Assembly: GCF_001713395.1 (NCBI RefSeq)
Contig: NZ_CP016452.1
Span: 1,426,001-1,490,000, forward strand
Direction of reading: 5' to 3'
Source of the DNA: Sinorhizobium sp. RAC02
GTDB lineage: Bacteria; Pseudomonadota; Alphaproteobacteria; Rhizobiales; Rhizobiaceae
DNA: 64,000 nucleotides
Positions 52,612-61,421 of this stretch are shown here, in pieces. A model generated the notes under the pieces. The model saw only the letters and a list, made by a program, of their open reading frames with translations. It made no database searches and was not told where the DNA came from. The position numbers and the translations under genes are program-made. Position 1 is the first letter of the stretch; the number at the start of each line of letters is the position of its first letter.

Positions 52612-53045
52612 CGGACTGGAAGGGGGTTGCAGGCGACGCCGGTCGCCGCCTGCGGCGGAACGGCCTGATCGGCGGCGCGCTGGCTCTGCTGATCCTCGCG
52701 ATCGCCCCGCCAACGGCGGGCGTGCATGGCTTTACCGCACCGCTCGGCTGGTGGCTGCTGCTGGCCTTCTGCCTGTTGCCGCTTGCCGTCTCGGTCCATC
52801 TGCTGTTTGACGCAGCACTCTTCCAGCTTGCCGCGTCCCATGACACGGAAGAGGCAGGTCTCTCTGCCATCGATGATGTCTTGTCTCGCACGGGGCTCCG
52901 GGCGAGGGACCACACGCCGCGATCGCTGGCGGAGCGTCTTCAGGGATGCCGCCGGCTTGTCTGGTTCCAGCGCGCATCGCTCGCCATCGGTGTGGTGCTC
53001 TATGCCATCCTTCTCCTCGACGCGATGGATGGAGGCGGCGCATGA
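52608..53045 (+). CDS. Hypothetical membrane protein in the ynb-like operon
   Basis: Protein of 145 residues starting at GTG 52608, which overlaps the previous stop by four bases. Three hydrophobic segments: about 20-37 (IGGALALLILAIAPP), 45-70 (LGWWLLLAFCLLPLAVSVHL) and 122-140. A cytoplasmic stretch between the second and third contains ASHDTEEAGLSAIDDVLSRT. I recognise no family. Overlaps at both ends indicate tight coupling with the phosphatase and acyltransferase, so it may be a small subunit or scaffold. Confidence 0.75.
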   Translation: MTDWKGVAGDAGRRLRRNGLIGGALALLILAIAPPTAGVHGFTAPLGWWLLLAFCLLPLAVSVHLLFDAALFQLAASHDTEEAGLSAIDDVLSRTGLRARDHTPRSLAERLQGCRRLVWFQRASLAIGVVLYAILLLDAMDGGGA

Positions 53046-53695
53046 CGGGTGGTGGAGCGTCCCTCCTGCAAAAAGTGTCCGGCGCAGCACTTGCGGGCCT
53101 TTCCCGCGCCGTCACCGGCGTCAGGCCGATCTGGGCGGGCGCAGCACCGAACGGCCGGCAGCGCATCTATTTTGCCAATCATGCAAGCCATGGTGATTTC
53201 ATCCTGATCTCGACCTGCCTGTATCCGGCCGAGCGCAGCCGCACCGCCGCCGTCGCGGGCGCCGACTATTGGAACGCGGATTCCGTCCGCCGTTTCATTT
53301 CCGGAAAGCTGCTGCGCACGGTGCTCGTCGAGCGCAACTGGGTCGAGCGCACGGCCGATCCTTTGCAGGTCATGCTCTCGGCGCTCGAAGCGGGCGAATC
53401 CTTGATCTTCTTTCCGGAGGGCACGCGCAACATGACCGAAGAGCCGCTGCTGCGCTTCCGCTCAGGCCTCTACAATCTCGCGGCCGCCCGGCCGGATGTC
53501 GAACTTGTGCCCTGCTGGATCGAGAACATGTCGCGCGTGCTGCCCAAGGGAGCGGTACTGCCCGTGCCGTTGCTCTGCCGCGTGGTTTTTGGCGCGCCGA
53601 TCGTGCTGGAGGCCGAGGAGGAGCGCAAGGCTTTTCTCGACAGGGCCCGACAGGCACTTTTGGCGCTGGCGCCGCAAAATGATGGAAACCGCTGA
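53042..53695 (+). CDS. 1-acyl-sn-glycerol-3-phosphate acyltransferase (PlsC-like)
   Basis: Acyltransferase of 217 residues. Catalytic motif I NHASHGD (His and Asp), motif III FPEGTR, and motif IV region VPCWIENM. Typical PlsC length. It would make phosphatidic acid or another acylated lipid for the CDP-DAG synthase next to it. ATG 53042 overlaps the previous stop; the upstream frame to 52946 is a shadow. E. coli ynbABCD has no such gene as far as I recall. Confidence 0.87.
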   Translation: MTGGGASLLQKVSGAALAGLSRAVTGVRPIWAGAAPNGRQRIYFANHASHGDFILISTCLYPAERSRTAAVAGADYWNADSVRRFISGKLLRTVLVERNWVERTADPLQVMLSALEAGESLIFFPEGTRNMTEEPLLRFRSGLYNLAAARPDVELVPCWIENMSRVLPKGAVLPVPLLCRVVFGAPIVLEAEEERKAFLDRARQALLALAPQNDGNR

Positions 53696-54627
53696 TGAGC
53701 GACGATACCACACGCCTCTTTTTCGGCCTCGTTGCCGTGCTCGTCACGGCAAGCGTCGTGGCTGGTGCGCTTTCCTATCGCAGTCCGAAACCGCTGCCGT
53801 CGACGCTCGAAAATCTCAACGCGCGCATCAAGGCCTGGTGGATCATGGTGACGGGCATCAGCGTCGCCTTCCTGTTCGGCACGGGCGGGGTGATCCTGCT
53901 GTTCGCCTTCGTCTCCTTCGCGGCGCTTCGCGAATATGTCACGCTGACCAACACGCGCCATGCCGACCGCTGGACGCTGCTCGGCATGTTCCTGATCATC
54001 ATACCGGTGCAGTACTACCTGATCTGGATCGACTGGTACGGGCTCTATTCGATCTTCATCCCCGTCTACTGCTTCCTCGCCATGCCGGCGCTGACGGCAA
54101 TCCGGGGCGATACATCGCGTTTCCTCGAACGGGTCACCGAACAGCAATGGGGCATCATGCTCTCGGTCTATTGCATCAGCCACGTGCCGGCGCTTGTGAC
54201 CTTGCCCATTCCGGGCAACGAGGGACGCGGCCTGCTTCTGATCGCCTTCCTCATCGCCACCGTGCAGGGCAGCGACGTGCTGCAATATATCTTCGGAAAA
54301 CTCTTCGGCCGGCACAAGGTCGCGCCGAGCATTTCGCCGTCGAAGACCTGGGAAGGCCTGATCGGCGGCATTGCCAGCGCCTCGCTGCTTGGGGCCGGGC
54401 TCTACTGGCTGACACCCTTCTCACCCTTCGAGGCGGGCGTGCTGGCAGGACTTGCCTGCATCATGGGCTTCTTCGGCGGCCTGGTCGCTTCGGCAATCAA
54501 GCGCGACCGCGGCGTCAAGGACTGGGGCCACATGATCGAGGGCCATGGCGGCATGCTCGACCGTGCAGATAGCCTCGTCTTCGCAGCCCCGGTCTTCTTT
54601 CACATCGTGCGCTACGCCTGGACCTGA
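53695..54627 (+). CDS. Phosphatidate cytidylyltransferase family (CdsA/YnbB-like)
   Basis: Membrane enzyme of 310 residues (YnbB 298) with about eight hydrophobic segments. The C-terminal CDP-DAG synthase signature is readable: SPSKTWEGLIGG, ASAIKRDRGVKDWGHMIEGH and GGMLDRADSLVFAAPVFF (Asp ligands). It makes CDP-diacylglycerol from phosphatidic acid. ATG 53695 shares a base with the acyltransferase stop. The essential housekeeping cdsA is expected elsewhere, next to other lipid or frr/uppS genes, so this is likely a dedicated paralogue. Confidence 0.9.
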   Translation: MSDDTTRLFFGLVAVLVTASVVAGALSYRSPKPLPSTLENLNARIKAWWIMVTGISVAFLFGTGGVILLFAFVSFAALREYVTLTNTRHADRWTLLGMFLIIIPVQYYLIWIDWYGLYSIFIPVYCFLAMPALTAIRGDTSRFLERVTEQQWGIMLSVYCISHVPALVTLPIPGNEGRGLLLIAFLIATVQGSDVLQYIFGKLFGRHKVAPSISPSKTWEGLIGGIASASLLGAGLYWLTPFSPFEAGVLAGLACIMGFFGGLVASAIKRDRGVKDWGHMIEGHGGMLDRADSLVFAAPVFFHIVRYAWT

Positions 54628-55539
54628 TCAGCGGCGCTTCGGCATGGGCACCAGCGGCCCGAGGCTGTCGAGATAGGTCGATGCCCCGCCGTTTTCGTAA
54701 GTCGAGAACGCGACGTTGCGATCGCGGTAGGATTTCAGTACCTGGCCGAGGCCGTTGGCGCCTTCGGCGCGCACCTGGCGCACGAGGCCAAGATCGATGT
54801 TGATCGGGAAGATTTCCGTGACCTGGCCACACTGGTGCACGACATTGCCGGTCGGATCGGCGACCAGCGAACGGCCGACGCCGCCGGCATCGAGCCCGTT
54901 CACGTCGATGACGTAGCAGGAGAACATCACCGCCGTCGCCTGCACGATGGCGAGTTCCGCCTTGCGGTCCGTCGTGCCTGTCAGCACGGGGTGAATGAGC
55001 ACCTCGACGCCCGCCGAGGTCAGCGTGCGCGTCGTCTCCGGGACCCAGATGTCGTAGCAGATGGAAAGGCCGAAGCGGCCGACATCCGGCACGTCGAAGA
55101 TCAGGAAATCAGTGCCGCCGGTCACGCCCGCCTCGAAAGGCATGAAGGGGAACATCTTGTCGTAGCGCCCCACGATCTCACCGTCCGGATTGATGACAAC
55201 CGAATGATTGTAGGTCCTGCCCTCCCGGTGCACGAAATAGGTGCCGGGAATGATCCAGACGCGGTGTTTTGCGGCGAGCGCCTGGAAAACGGCCTCGTCG
55301 GCGAGCGGATCTTCCGCCGCGCAGGCATGCAGCGGACCGTGCATGGCGAGTTCGGAAAAGACGATCATATCGGTGCCTGGATAGAGCGCCATGGTCTTTT
55401 CCACCTGGATCGTCATGGCCGCGATGTTGCGGCCGGTGATCGGCACCGACATCTGGATGCCGGCAATCATGAAGCGGGAATTGTCCCGCCGGCCGGCGGA
55501 GGCGGGCATAGCGTTTGCGTCGGAAAAGGTGCCTGACAT
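54628..55539 (-). CDS. Carbon-nitrogen hydrolase (nitrilase superfamily amidase)
   Basis: Cytoplasmic amidase of 303 residues with the catalytic triad Glu63 (FSELAMHG), Lys128 (RYDKMFPF) and Cys161 (LSICYDIW). The length and motifs suit aliphatic amidases and N-carbamoylputrescine-type enzymes. It is in one unit with an Lrp regulator (17-base gap) and divergent from guanidino-compound genes, so 4-guanidinobutyramide, an intermediate of the arginine oxygenase route, is an attractive substrate (inference). It converges with the CdsA-like gene with no base between the stops. Confidence 0.82.
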   Translation of the reverse strand: MSGTFSDANAMPASAGRRDNSRFMIAGIQMSVPITGRNIAAMTIQVEKTMALYPGTDMIVFSELAMHGPLHACAAEDPLADEAVFQALAAKHRVWIIPGTYFVHREGRTYNHSVVINPDGEIVGRYDKMFPFMPFEAGVTGGTDFLIFDVPDVGRFGLSICYDIWVPETTRTLTSAGVEVLIHPVLTGTTDRKAELAIVQATAVMFSCYVIDVNGLDAGGVGRSLVADPTGNVVHQCGQVTEIFPINIDLGLVRQVRAEGANGLGQVLKSYRDRNVAFSTYENGGASTYLDSLGPLVPMPKRR

Positions 55540-55557
55540 GATGTATCTCTATGGAAG

Positions 55558-56100
55558 CTATTTGCCGGTGCGGACAGCGGGCCGGGTCGGCACGCCGCGC
55601 GGCGTCGGGGAGACGAGATCGTCGAAGGCCACGCCCCGGTAGGGCTTGCTCGACTTGAGCACGATGTAGCTCGAAAGATTGCCGATCTTGGGGCCGAGCC
55701 GCAAAAGCTCGTCCGACAGCATCTGGTAGGAGGCGATATCAGGGCAGACGAAGCGTACGAGATAATCGATCGGCCCGCTGACCTTGGTGCATTCCACCAC
55801 GTAGCGCATCTCTTCGACCATCGTTTCGAAGATCTCGAAATCCTCCAACCCATGGCTGTTGAGCGTCACCGCGGCGATGACGTCGACATGGCGGCAGACC
55901 TTCGCGAGGTCGATAATGGCATGGTAATTGGTAATGACGCCGGCTTTTTCGAGCCGCTTCACCCGCTGCAGGCAGGGGCTGGGCGAAAGGCCCACGGCAT
56001 CGGCCAGTTCCTGGTTCGTCATGCGCGCATTGGCCTGAAGACATGCCAGAATACGCAGATCGATCTGATCGAGCCGGATCGACCCGTCTTCATCCTTCAT
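55558..56100 (-). CDS. Lrp/AsnC family transcriptional regulator
   Basis: Regulator of 180 residues. Helix-turn-helix at about 10-55 (IDLRILACLQANARMTNQEL, ADAVGLSPSPCLQRVKRLEK) and a RAM ligand domain (VIAAVTLNSHG to IVLKSSKPYRG). A C-terminal tail of about 25 residues is Pro/Arg-rich. It probably senses an amino acid and controls the divergent permease and catabolic genes from the 275-base gap between them. Closest in pattern to regulators of single amino acid pathways rather than global Lrp. Confidence 0.9.
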   Translation of the reverse strand: MKDEDGSIRLDQIDLRILACLQANARMTNQELADAVGLSPSPCLQRVKRLEKAGVITNYHAIIDLAKVCRHVDVIAAVTLNSHGLEDFEIFETMVEEMRYVVECTKVSGPIDYLVRFVCPDIASYQMLSDELLRLGPKIGNLSSYIVLKSSKPYRGVAFDDLVSPTPRGVPTRPAVRTGK

Positions 56101-56375
56101 TCACTCGCCCCCTGCTGCATGGACGGGCCATGCGTCTCCCGATGAGCGTGGCCCGACAGCCTCGACCCATAAGGATACGTTTGTCCCGACCCTGTCAAGC
56201 TGGCCTCCGGGTCACCGTTTCGCCCCTCCCGGTCCCCCCTTGGCGCTTGCGACAAGAACTTTCGAGAAGGGTGCTGTGCTCAGCAGCAAGTGTCGGAAAA
56301 TGACAGAAATACGGCAGCACCTTTGTTGGACCCGACGCTACAGTGATTGCATATGGGGAGACATCGGGGGGAACG

Positions 56376-57869
56376 ATGGCGTCAACTATCCTGGAACAAA
56401 TCACACGCAAGAAGCCGGTTGACCGGCTGATTGCGGACACCTCGGGCGCCGGCGACGGGCATGGCCATCTCGGACGCTCGATCACGCTGTTCCAGCTGAT
56501 CATGTTCGGCGTGGGGGCAACGATCGGCACGGGTATCTTCTTCGTGCTGAGCGAACAGGTGCCGGTGGCCGGCCCTGCGGTCGTGCTCTCCTTCATCATC
56601 GCAGCGGTCGCTGCGGGCTTGTCGGCGCTCTGCTATGCCGAGATGAGTTCGATGATCCCGGTCTCGGGCTCCTCCTATTCCTATGCCTATGCGACGCTCG
56701 GCGAGGGTATCGCCTTCTTCGTCGCCGCCTGCCTCGTGCTGGAATACGGAATTTCCGCCGCCGCGGTGGCGGTCGGCTGGGCCGAATATGTCGAAAAACT
56801 GCTCTTCAACATCACCGGCATCGTGCTGCCCGGCTGGATGATCAAGGGGCCGATCACCGTCGTCGACGGCGACCATCCCTTTGCCATGGCCTTCTTCGCG
56901 GAAGGCTCCGGCCTCATCAACCTGCCGGCCGTCATCCTTGTCATGCTCTGCTGCATCCTGCTTTTGCGCGGCGCCAAGGAATCGGCGCGGGCCAATGCCA
57001 TCATGGTGATGGTCAAGCTCGCCGTGCTGACCCTCTTCATCGTGATCGCCGGCAGTGCCTTCAACAGCGCGAATTTCATGCCCTTCTTCAACGAGAGCGG
57101 TTTTGGCGGCGTGCAGGCGGCGGCGGCCTCAATCTTCTTCACCTTCGTCGGCCTCGATGCCGTCTCGACGGCGGGCGAGGAAGTGATCAATCCGCGGCGC
57201 AACCTGCCGATCGCCATCATATCGGCACTCGTCATCGTCACCGGCTTCTACGTGCTGGTGGCGCTGGCCGCCCTCGGCGTGCAGCCGGCGGATGCCTTCG
57301 ATGGGCAGGAGGCGGGCCTCGCCACGATTCTGCAAAACCTGACGGGTGCCGCCTGGCCGGCGAACCTGCTGGCCGCCGGCGCGGTGATCTCGATCTTCTC
57401 GGTCACGCTCATCGTGCTCTACGGCCAGTCGCGCATCCTCTTTGCGGTGTCGCGGGACGGCCTGCTGCCATCGATCTTCCACAAGGTCGATCCGCGCAGC
57501 ATGACGCCGGTCGCCTGCACGATCATCGTCGCGGTCTTCGTGTCGCTGATCGCCGCCTTCGTGCCCTCGGGGCTGCTCTGGGACCTGACGAGCATGGGCA
57601 CGCTGACTGCCTTCTCCGTGGTCTCGGCCGGCGTGCTCATCCTGCGCTACACGCAGCCCGACATGCCGCGCGGCTATCGCGTGCCCTTCGGCCCGGTGTT
57701 GCCGGTGCTCAGCATCGTCGCCTGCCTCTACCTGATCTTCAAGCTGAGCTGGATGGTCTACGCCATTACCGGCGTCTGGGTGGCGATCGCCGCACTTGTC
57801 TATTTCGGTTACTCCGCCCGCAACTCGCGGCTCGAAAAGCCGGAAGGTCTCGGCGAGGCGGCAGAATGA
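56376..57869 (+). CDS. APC family amino acid permease
   Basis: Inner-membrane transporter of 497 residues with 12 or more hydrophobic segments. GVGATIGTGIFFVLSEQVPV near the start is the APC hallmark for substrate binding, followed by SALCYAEMSSMIPVSGSSYS and SIFFTFVGLDAVSTAGEEV; the pattern is that of cationic amino acid transporters (CAT/YfnA type). ATG 56376 has GGGGGGAACG before it. With the guanidino genes downstream it may import arginine or guanidinobutyrate. The stop overlaps the Usp start. Confidence 0.88.
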   Translation: MASTILEQITRKKPVDRLIADTSGAGDGHGHLGRSITLFQLIMFGVGATIGTGIFFVLSEQVPVAGPAVVLSFIIAAVAAGLSALCYAEMSSMIPVSGSSYSYAYATLGEGIAFFVAACLVLEYGISAAAVAVGWAEYVEKLLFNITGIVLPGWMIKGPITVVDGDHPFAMAFFAEGSGLINLPAVILVMLCCILLLRGAKESARANAIMVMVKLAVLTLFIVIAGSAFNSANFMPFFNESGFGGVQAAAASIFFTFVGLDAVSTAGEEVINPRRNLPIAIISALVIVTGFYVLVALAALGVQPADAFDGQEAGLATILQNLTGAAWPANLLAAGAVISIFSVTLIVLYGQSRILFAVSRDGLLPSIFHKVDPRSMTPVACTIIVAVFVSLIAAFVPSGLLWDLTSMGTLTAFSVVSAGVLILRYTQPDMPRGYRVPFGPVLPVLSIVACLYLIFKLSWMVYAITGVWVAIAALVYFGYSARNSRLEKPEGLGEAAE

Positions 57870-58738
57870 AGATCCTCGTCGGTCTATCCGCCGACCAGGG
57901 CGGGCAGGAGGCACTGGCGCTCGGCGCGGTGCTCGCCCGGTCCTGCAAGGCATCGCTTGTTGCCTGTACGGTGACGCCCGACACCTGGGGCCATCCTTCG
58001 CCGGCGCGTGTCGACGGCGAATATGGCAGCTTCCTCGCCCGACACACCGCCGCGGTGCAGGCCGAGGCGAAGGCATCGCTTCCCGACGACGTGGTCGCGG
58101 AGTTCCTCGCCGTTTCCGCCTCCTCAGCCCGCGAAGGCCTCACCAGGACCGCCTCCGAGATCGGCGCCGATTGCCTCGTGCTCGGTTCGGCGCGCGAGGC
58201 CCCGTTCGGCCGCTTCGGCGAGGGCGGTGTGACGACGGAACTTTTGCGCTCCGCGCATCTGCCGATCGCGGTGGCGCCGCATGGCTATTCGGCCGGCCCC
58301 GAGAGCCGTATTCGCCGGCTCAGCGCCGCCTATTCCGGTTCATCTTCCGCGCCTGGCATCGTCGCCCGCAGTGCGGCACTCGCACAGGAATACTCGGTGC
58401 CGCTTCGTCTCGTGACCTTCGTGGTGCGCGACAAGCAGATGTATCCAACGGGTGCCGGCTACGACGCGGAGCATTTCGTCTCCAACGTGCTGCGCGAGCA
58501 GGCACGGGATGCGCAGACCACCCTGCTTGCCGGACAGGCGGGGCTTTCCGCCGAGATCGCCGACGGCCCGACCTGGAAGGCGGCTTTCGAGTCGCTCGCC
58601 TGGGAGGAAGGCGAACTGCTCGTTCTCGGTTCCAGCAAGCTGGGGCCGCTGATGCGGGTCTTTCTCGGCTCGAACGCCCGCAAGATCGTGCACAACGCGC
58701 CGGTGCCCTGCCTCATCCTCCCGCGCGCCGAAGAATAA
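57866..58738 (+). CDS. Universal stress protein, tandem UspA domains
   Basis: Protein of 290 residues with two Usp domains (about 1-140 and 150-288). The second has the nucleotide-site pattern LVLGSSKLGPLMRVFLGSNA, with VPCLILP at the end; the first has CLVLGSARE with PIAVAPHG. Translationally coupled to the permease (ATGA), as often seen for APC permeases with Usp partners that may sense ATP and gate transport. Confidence 0.88.
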   Translation: MKILVGLSADQGGQEALALGAVLARSCKASLVACTVTPDTWGHPSPARVDGEYGSFLARHTAAVQAEAKASLPDDVVAEFLAVSASSAREGLTRTASEIGADCLVLGSAREAPFGRFGEGGVTTELLRSAHLPIAVAPHGYSAGPESRIRRLSAAYSGSSSAPGIVARSAALAQEYSVPLRLVTFVVRDKQMYPTGAGYDAEHFVSNVLREQARDAQTTLLAGQAGLSAEIADGPTWKAAFESLAWEEGELLVLGSSKLGPLMRVFLGSNARKIVHNAPVPCLILPRAEE

Positions 58739-58834
58739 TCAAAAAGGGTATTCCAGCCGCTCGGACAAGTCTCGTAGAGTACCATTCAGGATGGGGCAAA
58801 AGACATGAAACACCGCCCCGCCGGAGGAAAATAG

Positions 58835-59788
58835 ATGACGACCAAGACTTACAACCAGCCGCTTGGCGGCAACGAAATGCCACGCTTTGGCGGGCCTGCG
58901 ACGATGATGCGGCTGCCGACGCAGCCGACCAGCGAGGGGCTCGATGCCTGCTTCGTCGGCATTCCGATGGATATCGGCACCTCGAACCGGCCGGGCACGC
59001 GCTTCGGGCCGCGCCAGATCCGCACCGAGAGTTGCATGATCCGCCCCTACAACATGGCGACCCGTGCGGCCCCCTTCGACAGCCTGCAGGTCGCCGATAT
59101 CGGCGACGTGGCGATCGACACGTTCAACCTGCCGAAATGCGTCGACATCATCACCGACGCCTACCGCGACATCATCAAGGACGGCTGCAAGCCCTTGACG
59201 CTCGGCGGCGACCACACGCTGAGCTATCCGATCCTGCGCGCCATCGCCGAAAAATACGGCCCCGTCGGCCTCATCCATGTCGATGCCCATGCCGATATCA
59301 ACGAACACATGTTCGGTGAGCCGATCGCCCATGGCACGCCGTTCCGCCGGGCGGTCGAGGCCGGCGTGCTCGACACGAAACGCTGCATCCAGATCGGCGT
59401 GCGCGGCACGGGGTACGCCGCCGACGATTTCGACTGGCCGCGCGAACAGGGTTTCCGCGTCGTGCAGGTGGAAGAGTGCTGGCACAAGTCGCTGACGCCG
59501 CTGATGGAGGAAGTCCGCGCGCAGATGGGCGACCGCCCGGTCTACCTCACCTTCGACATCGACAGCCTCGACCCGTCGATTGCGCCGGGCACCGGCACGC
59601 CGGAGATCGCCGGCCTCAACACCATCCAGGCCCTGGAAATCATCCGCGGCTGCTGGGGCCTGAACCTTGTCGGCTGCGACCTCGTCGAAGTCTCGCCGCC
59701 CTATGATCCGTCCGGCAACACGGCGATCACGGCGGCGAACCTTCTCTTCGAAATGCTTTGCGTCCTTCCGGGCGTCAAGAGGCGATAA
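58835..59788 (+). CDS. gbuA: Guanidinobutyrase (ureohydrolase family)
   Basis: Mn-dependent hydrolase of 317 residues that splits 4-guanidinobutanoate into 4-aminobutanoate and urea. Ligands: His127 in LGGDHT, Asp150/His152/Asp154 in DAHADINEH, and Asp241/Asp243 in DIDSLDP. N terminus QPLGGNEMPRFGG, then GTRFGPRQIRTESCMIRPYN and CDLVEVSPPYD match Pseudomonas GbuA as I remember it, better than agmatinase SpeB. GGAGGAAAATAG precedes the ATG. Three bases before the decarboxylase gene, in an arginine transaminase type pathway. Confidence 0.87.
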   Translation: MTTKTYNQPLGGNEMPRFGGPATMMRLPTQPTSEGLDACFVGIPMDIGTSNRPGTRFGPRQIRTESCMIRPYNMATRAAPFDSLQVADIGDVAIDTFNLPKCVDIITDAYRDIIKDGCKPLTLGGDHTLSYPILRAIAEKYGPVGLIHVDAHADINEHMFGEPIAHGTPFRRAVEAGVLDTKRCIQIGVRGTGYAADDFDWPREQGFRVVQVEECWHKSLTPLMEEVRAQMGDRPVYLTFDIDSLDPSIAPGTGTPEIAGLNTIQALEIIRGCWGLNLVGCDLVEVSPPYDPSGNTAITAANLLFEMLCVLPGVKRR

Positions 59789-59791
59789 ACA

Positions 59792-61414
59792 ATGGCAGAC
59801 ACCCGGCTTACAACAGGCGAATATCTCGTCCGTCTCCTGGAATCCTACGGCGTCGAGCTGATCTTCGGCATTCCGGGGGTGCATACGGTCGAACTCTATC
59901 GCGGCCTGCCGGCCACGAGGATCCGCCACGTCACGCCGCGCCACGAACAGGGCGCGGGCTTCATGGCCGACGGCTATGCGCGCGTGACCGGCAAGCCGGG
60001 TGTCTGCTTCATCGTTACCGGCCCCGGCATGACCAATATCGCCACCGCCATGGGCCAGGCCTATGCGGATTCCGTGCCGATGCTGGTCATCTCCGCGGTC
60101 AATGCCCGAAGCGAACTCGCCATGGGCCAGGGCCGGTTGCACGAGTTGCCCTCGCAGCGCAACCTGGTGGCGGGCGTCAGTGCCTTCAGCCACACGCTGC
60201 TCGATCCCGCGCAGCTTCCAGAGGTGATGGCGCGCGCCTTCACCGTGTTCCATTCGGCCCGCCCGCGCCCCGTCCATATCGAAATCCCGCTCGACGTCAT
60301 CGTGGCGCAGGCCGGGCATCTTTCGACGGACGCCTGGCCGCTGCCCGGCCGTGCCGCGGCCGATCCCGCCAGCATCGCCAAGGCGGCGACGATCCTCAAG
60401 GCGGCCAAACGCCCGCTGATCATCGCCGGCGGCGGCGCTGCCGATGCGGCGGCCGAGATCGCCGCCATCGCCGAAAAGCTCGACGCACCGGTCTTCATGA
60501 CGATCAACGGCCGCGGCATCCTGAAGCCCGGCGACCCGCGCATCATGACCGGCAATCTCAGCATGCCGCCGCTGCTCGACGAACTTGCGACAAGTGATGC
60601 GATCCTCGCCATCGGCACGGAGTTCGGCGAGACGGAAATGTATCCCGAGCCAAAACCGCTTTCCTTCGGCGGCCCGCTGATCCGCATCGACATCGACCCG
60701 GCGCAGATCGTCACCGGGCTGCGCGCAGACGTGCCGATCGCCGCCGACGCGAAGCTTGCCGCCACAAGTCTCAACGCCGCGCTCGGCGAGGGCAGGACTG
60801 CCGGGGACGGTGCCGCGCGGGCAAAAACCGTGCGGGAAAAAGTGGAGGCCGGGCTATGGCCCGCCTGCCGCACCCATGGCAAGCTGATGGAGGTCATCAT
60901 CAGGGCGCTGCCCGAAGCCACGGTGGCGGGCGACCAGACCGAGCCGGTCTATGCCGTCAACCAGTTCTATGAGGCGCCGCAGGTGCGCTCCTTCTTCAAC
61001 TCGTCGACCGGCTATGGCACGCTCGGCTACGGCCTGCCGGCCGCCTTCGGCGCAAAGCTCGGCGCCCCCGACCGTCCCTCCGTTTGCCTGATCGGCGACG
61101 GCGGCCTGCAATTCTCCGTGCAGGAGCTGGCGAGCGCCGTGGAAGCCGGCATCGCCACCGCCGTCGTCATCTGGAACAACACCAGCTACGGCGAGATCAA
61201 GGCCTTCATGGCCGAACGCGACATCCCGCAGATCGGCGTCGACATCTTCACCCCCGACTTCGTCGGCCTCGCCAAGGCACTCGGCTGCGAAGCCTCGCGT
61301 CCGACCTCGCTCGCCGAGCTGGAAAGCGAACTGAAAGCCTCCGCCACCCGCAAGGTGCCCACCATCATCGAAATCCAGGCCGGCTCACAGCTCGCTCAAA
61401 CCCTCGCCGCGTGA
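59792..61414 (+). CDS. aruI: Thiamine diphosphate enzyme, likely 5-guanidino-2-oxopentanoate decarboxylase (AruI)
   Basis: Enzyme of 540 residues with the three-domain acetolactate-synthase-like fold. TPRHEQGAGFMADGYARVTG has the catalytic Glu, PVFMTINGRGILKPGDPRIM is the middle domain, and GDGGLQFSVQELASAVEAGI with WNNTSYGEI is the ThDP/Mg site. Position between guanidinobutyrase and an aldehyde dehydrogenase points to 2-ketoarginine decarboxylation to 4-guanidinobutyraldehyde. Sequence alone would also fit acetolactate synthase, but no small subunit gene is present. Confidence 0.8.
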   Translation: MADTRLTTGEYLVRLLESYGVELIFGIPGVHTVELYRGLPATRIRHVTPRHEQGAGFMADGYARVTGKPGVCFIVTGPGMTNIATAMGQAYADSVPMLVISAVNARSELAMGQGRLHELPSQRNLVAGVSAFSHTLLDPAQLPEVMARAFTVFHSARPRPVHIEIPLDVIVAQAGHLSTDAWPLPGRAAADPASIAKAATILKAAKRPLIIAGGGAADAAAEIAAIAEKLDAPVFMTINGRGILKPGDPRIMTGNLSMPPLLDELATSDAILAIGTEFGETEMYPEPKPLSFGGPLIRIDIDPAQIVTGLRADVPIAADAKLAATSLNAALGEGRTAGDGAARAKTVREKVEAGLWPACRTHGKLMEVIIRALPEATVAGDQTEPVYAVNQFYEAPQVRSFFNSSTGYGTLGYGLPAAFGAKLGAPDRPSVCLIGDGGLQFSVQELASAVEAGIATAVVIWNNTSYGEIKAFMAERDIPQIGVDIFTPDFVGLAKALGCEASRPTSLAELESELKASATRKVPTIIEIQAGSQLAQTLAA

Positions 61415-61421
61415 GGCAAAG

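Noticed and set aside
59792..61414. Acetolactate synthase large subunit
   Set aside because: Family fold fits, but no small subunit and no other branched-chain genes are present, while guanidinobutyrase and an aldehyde dehydrogenase flank it.
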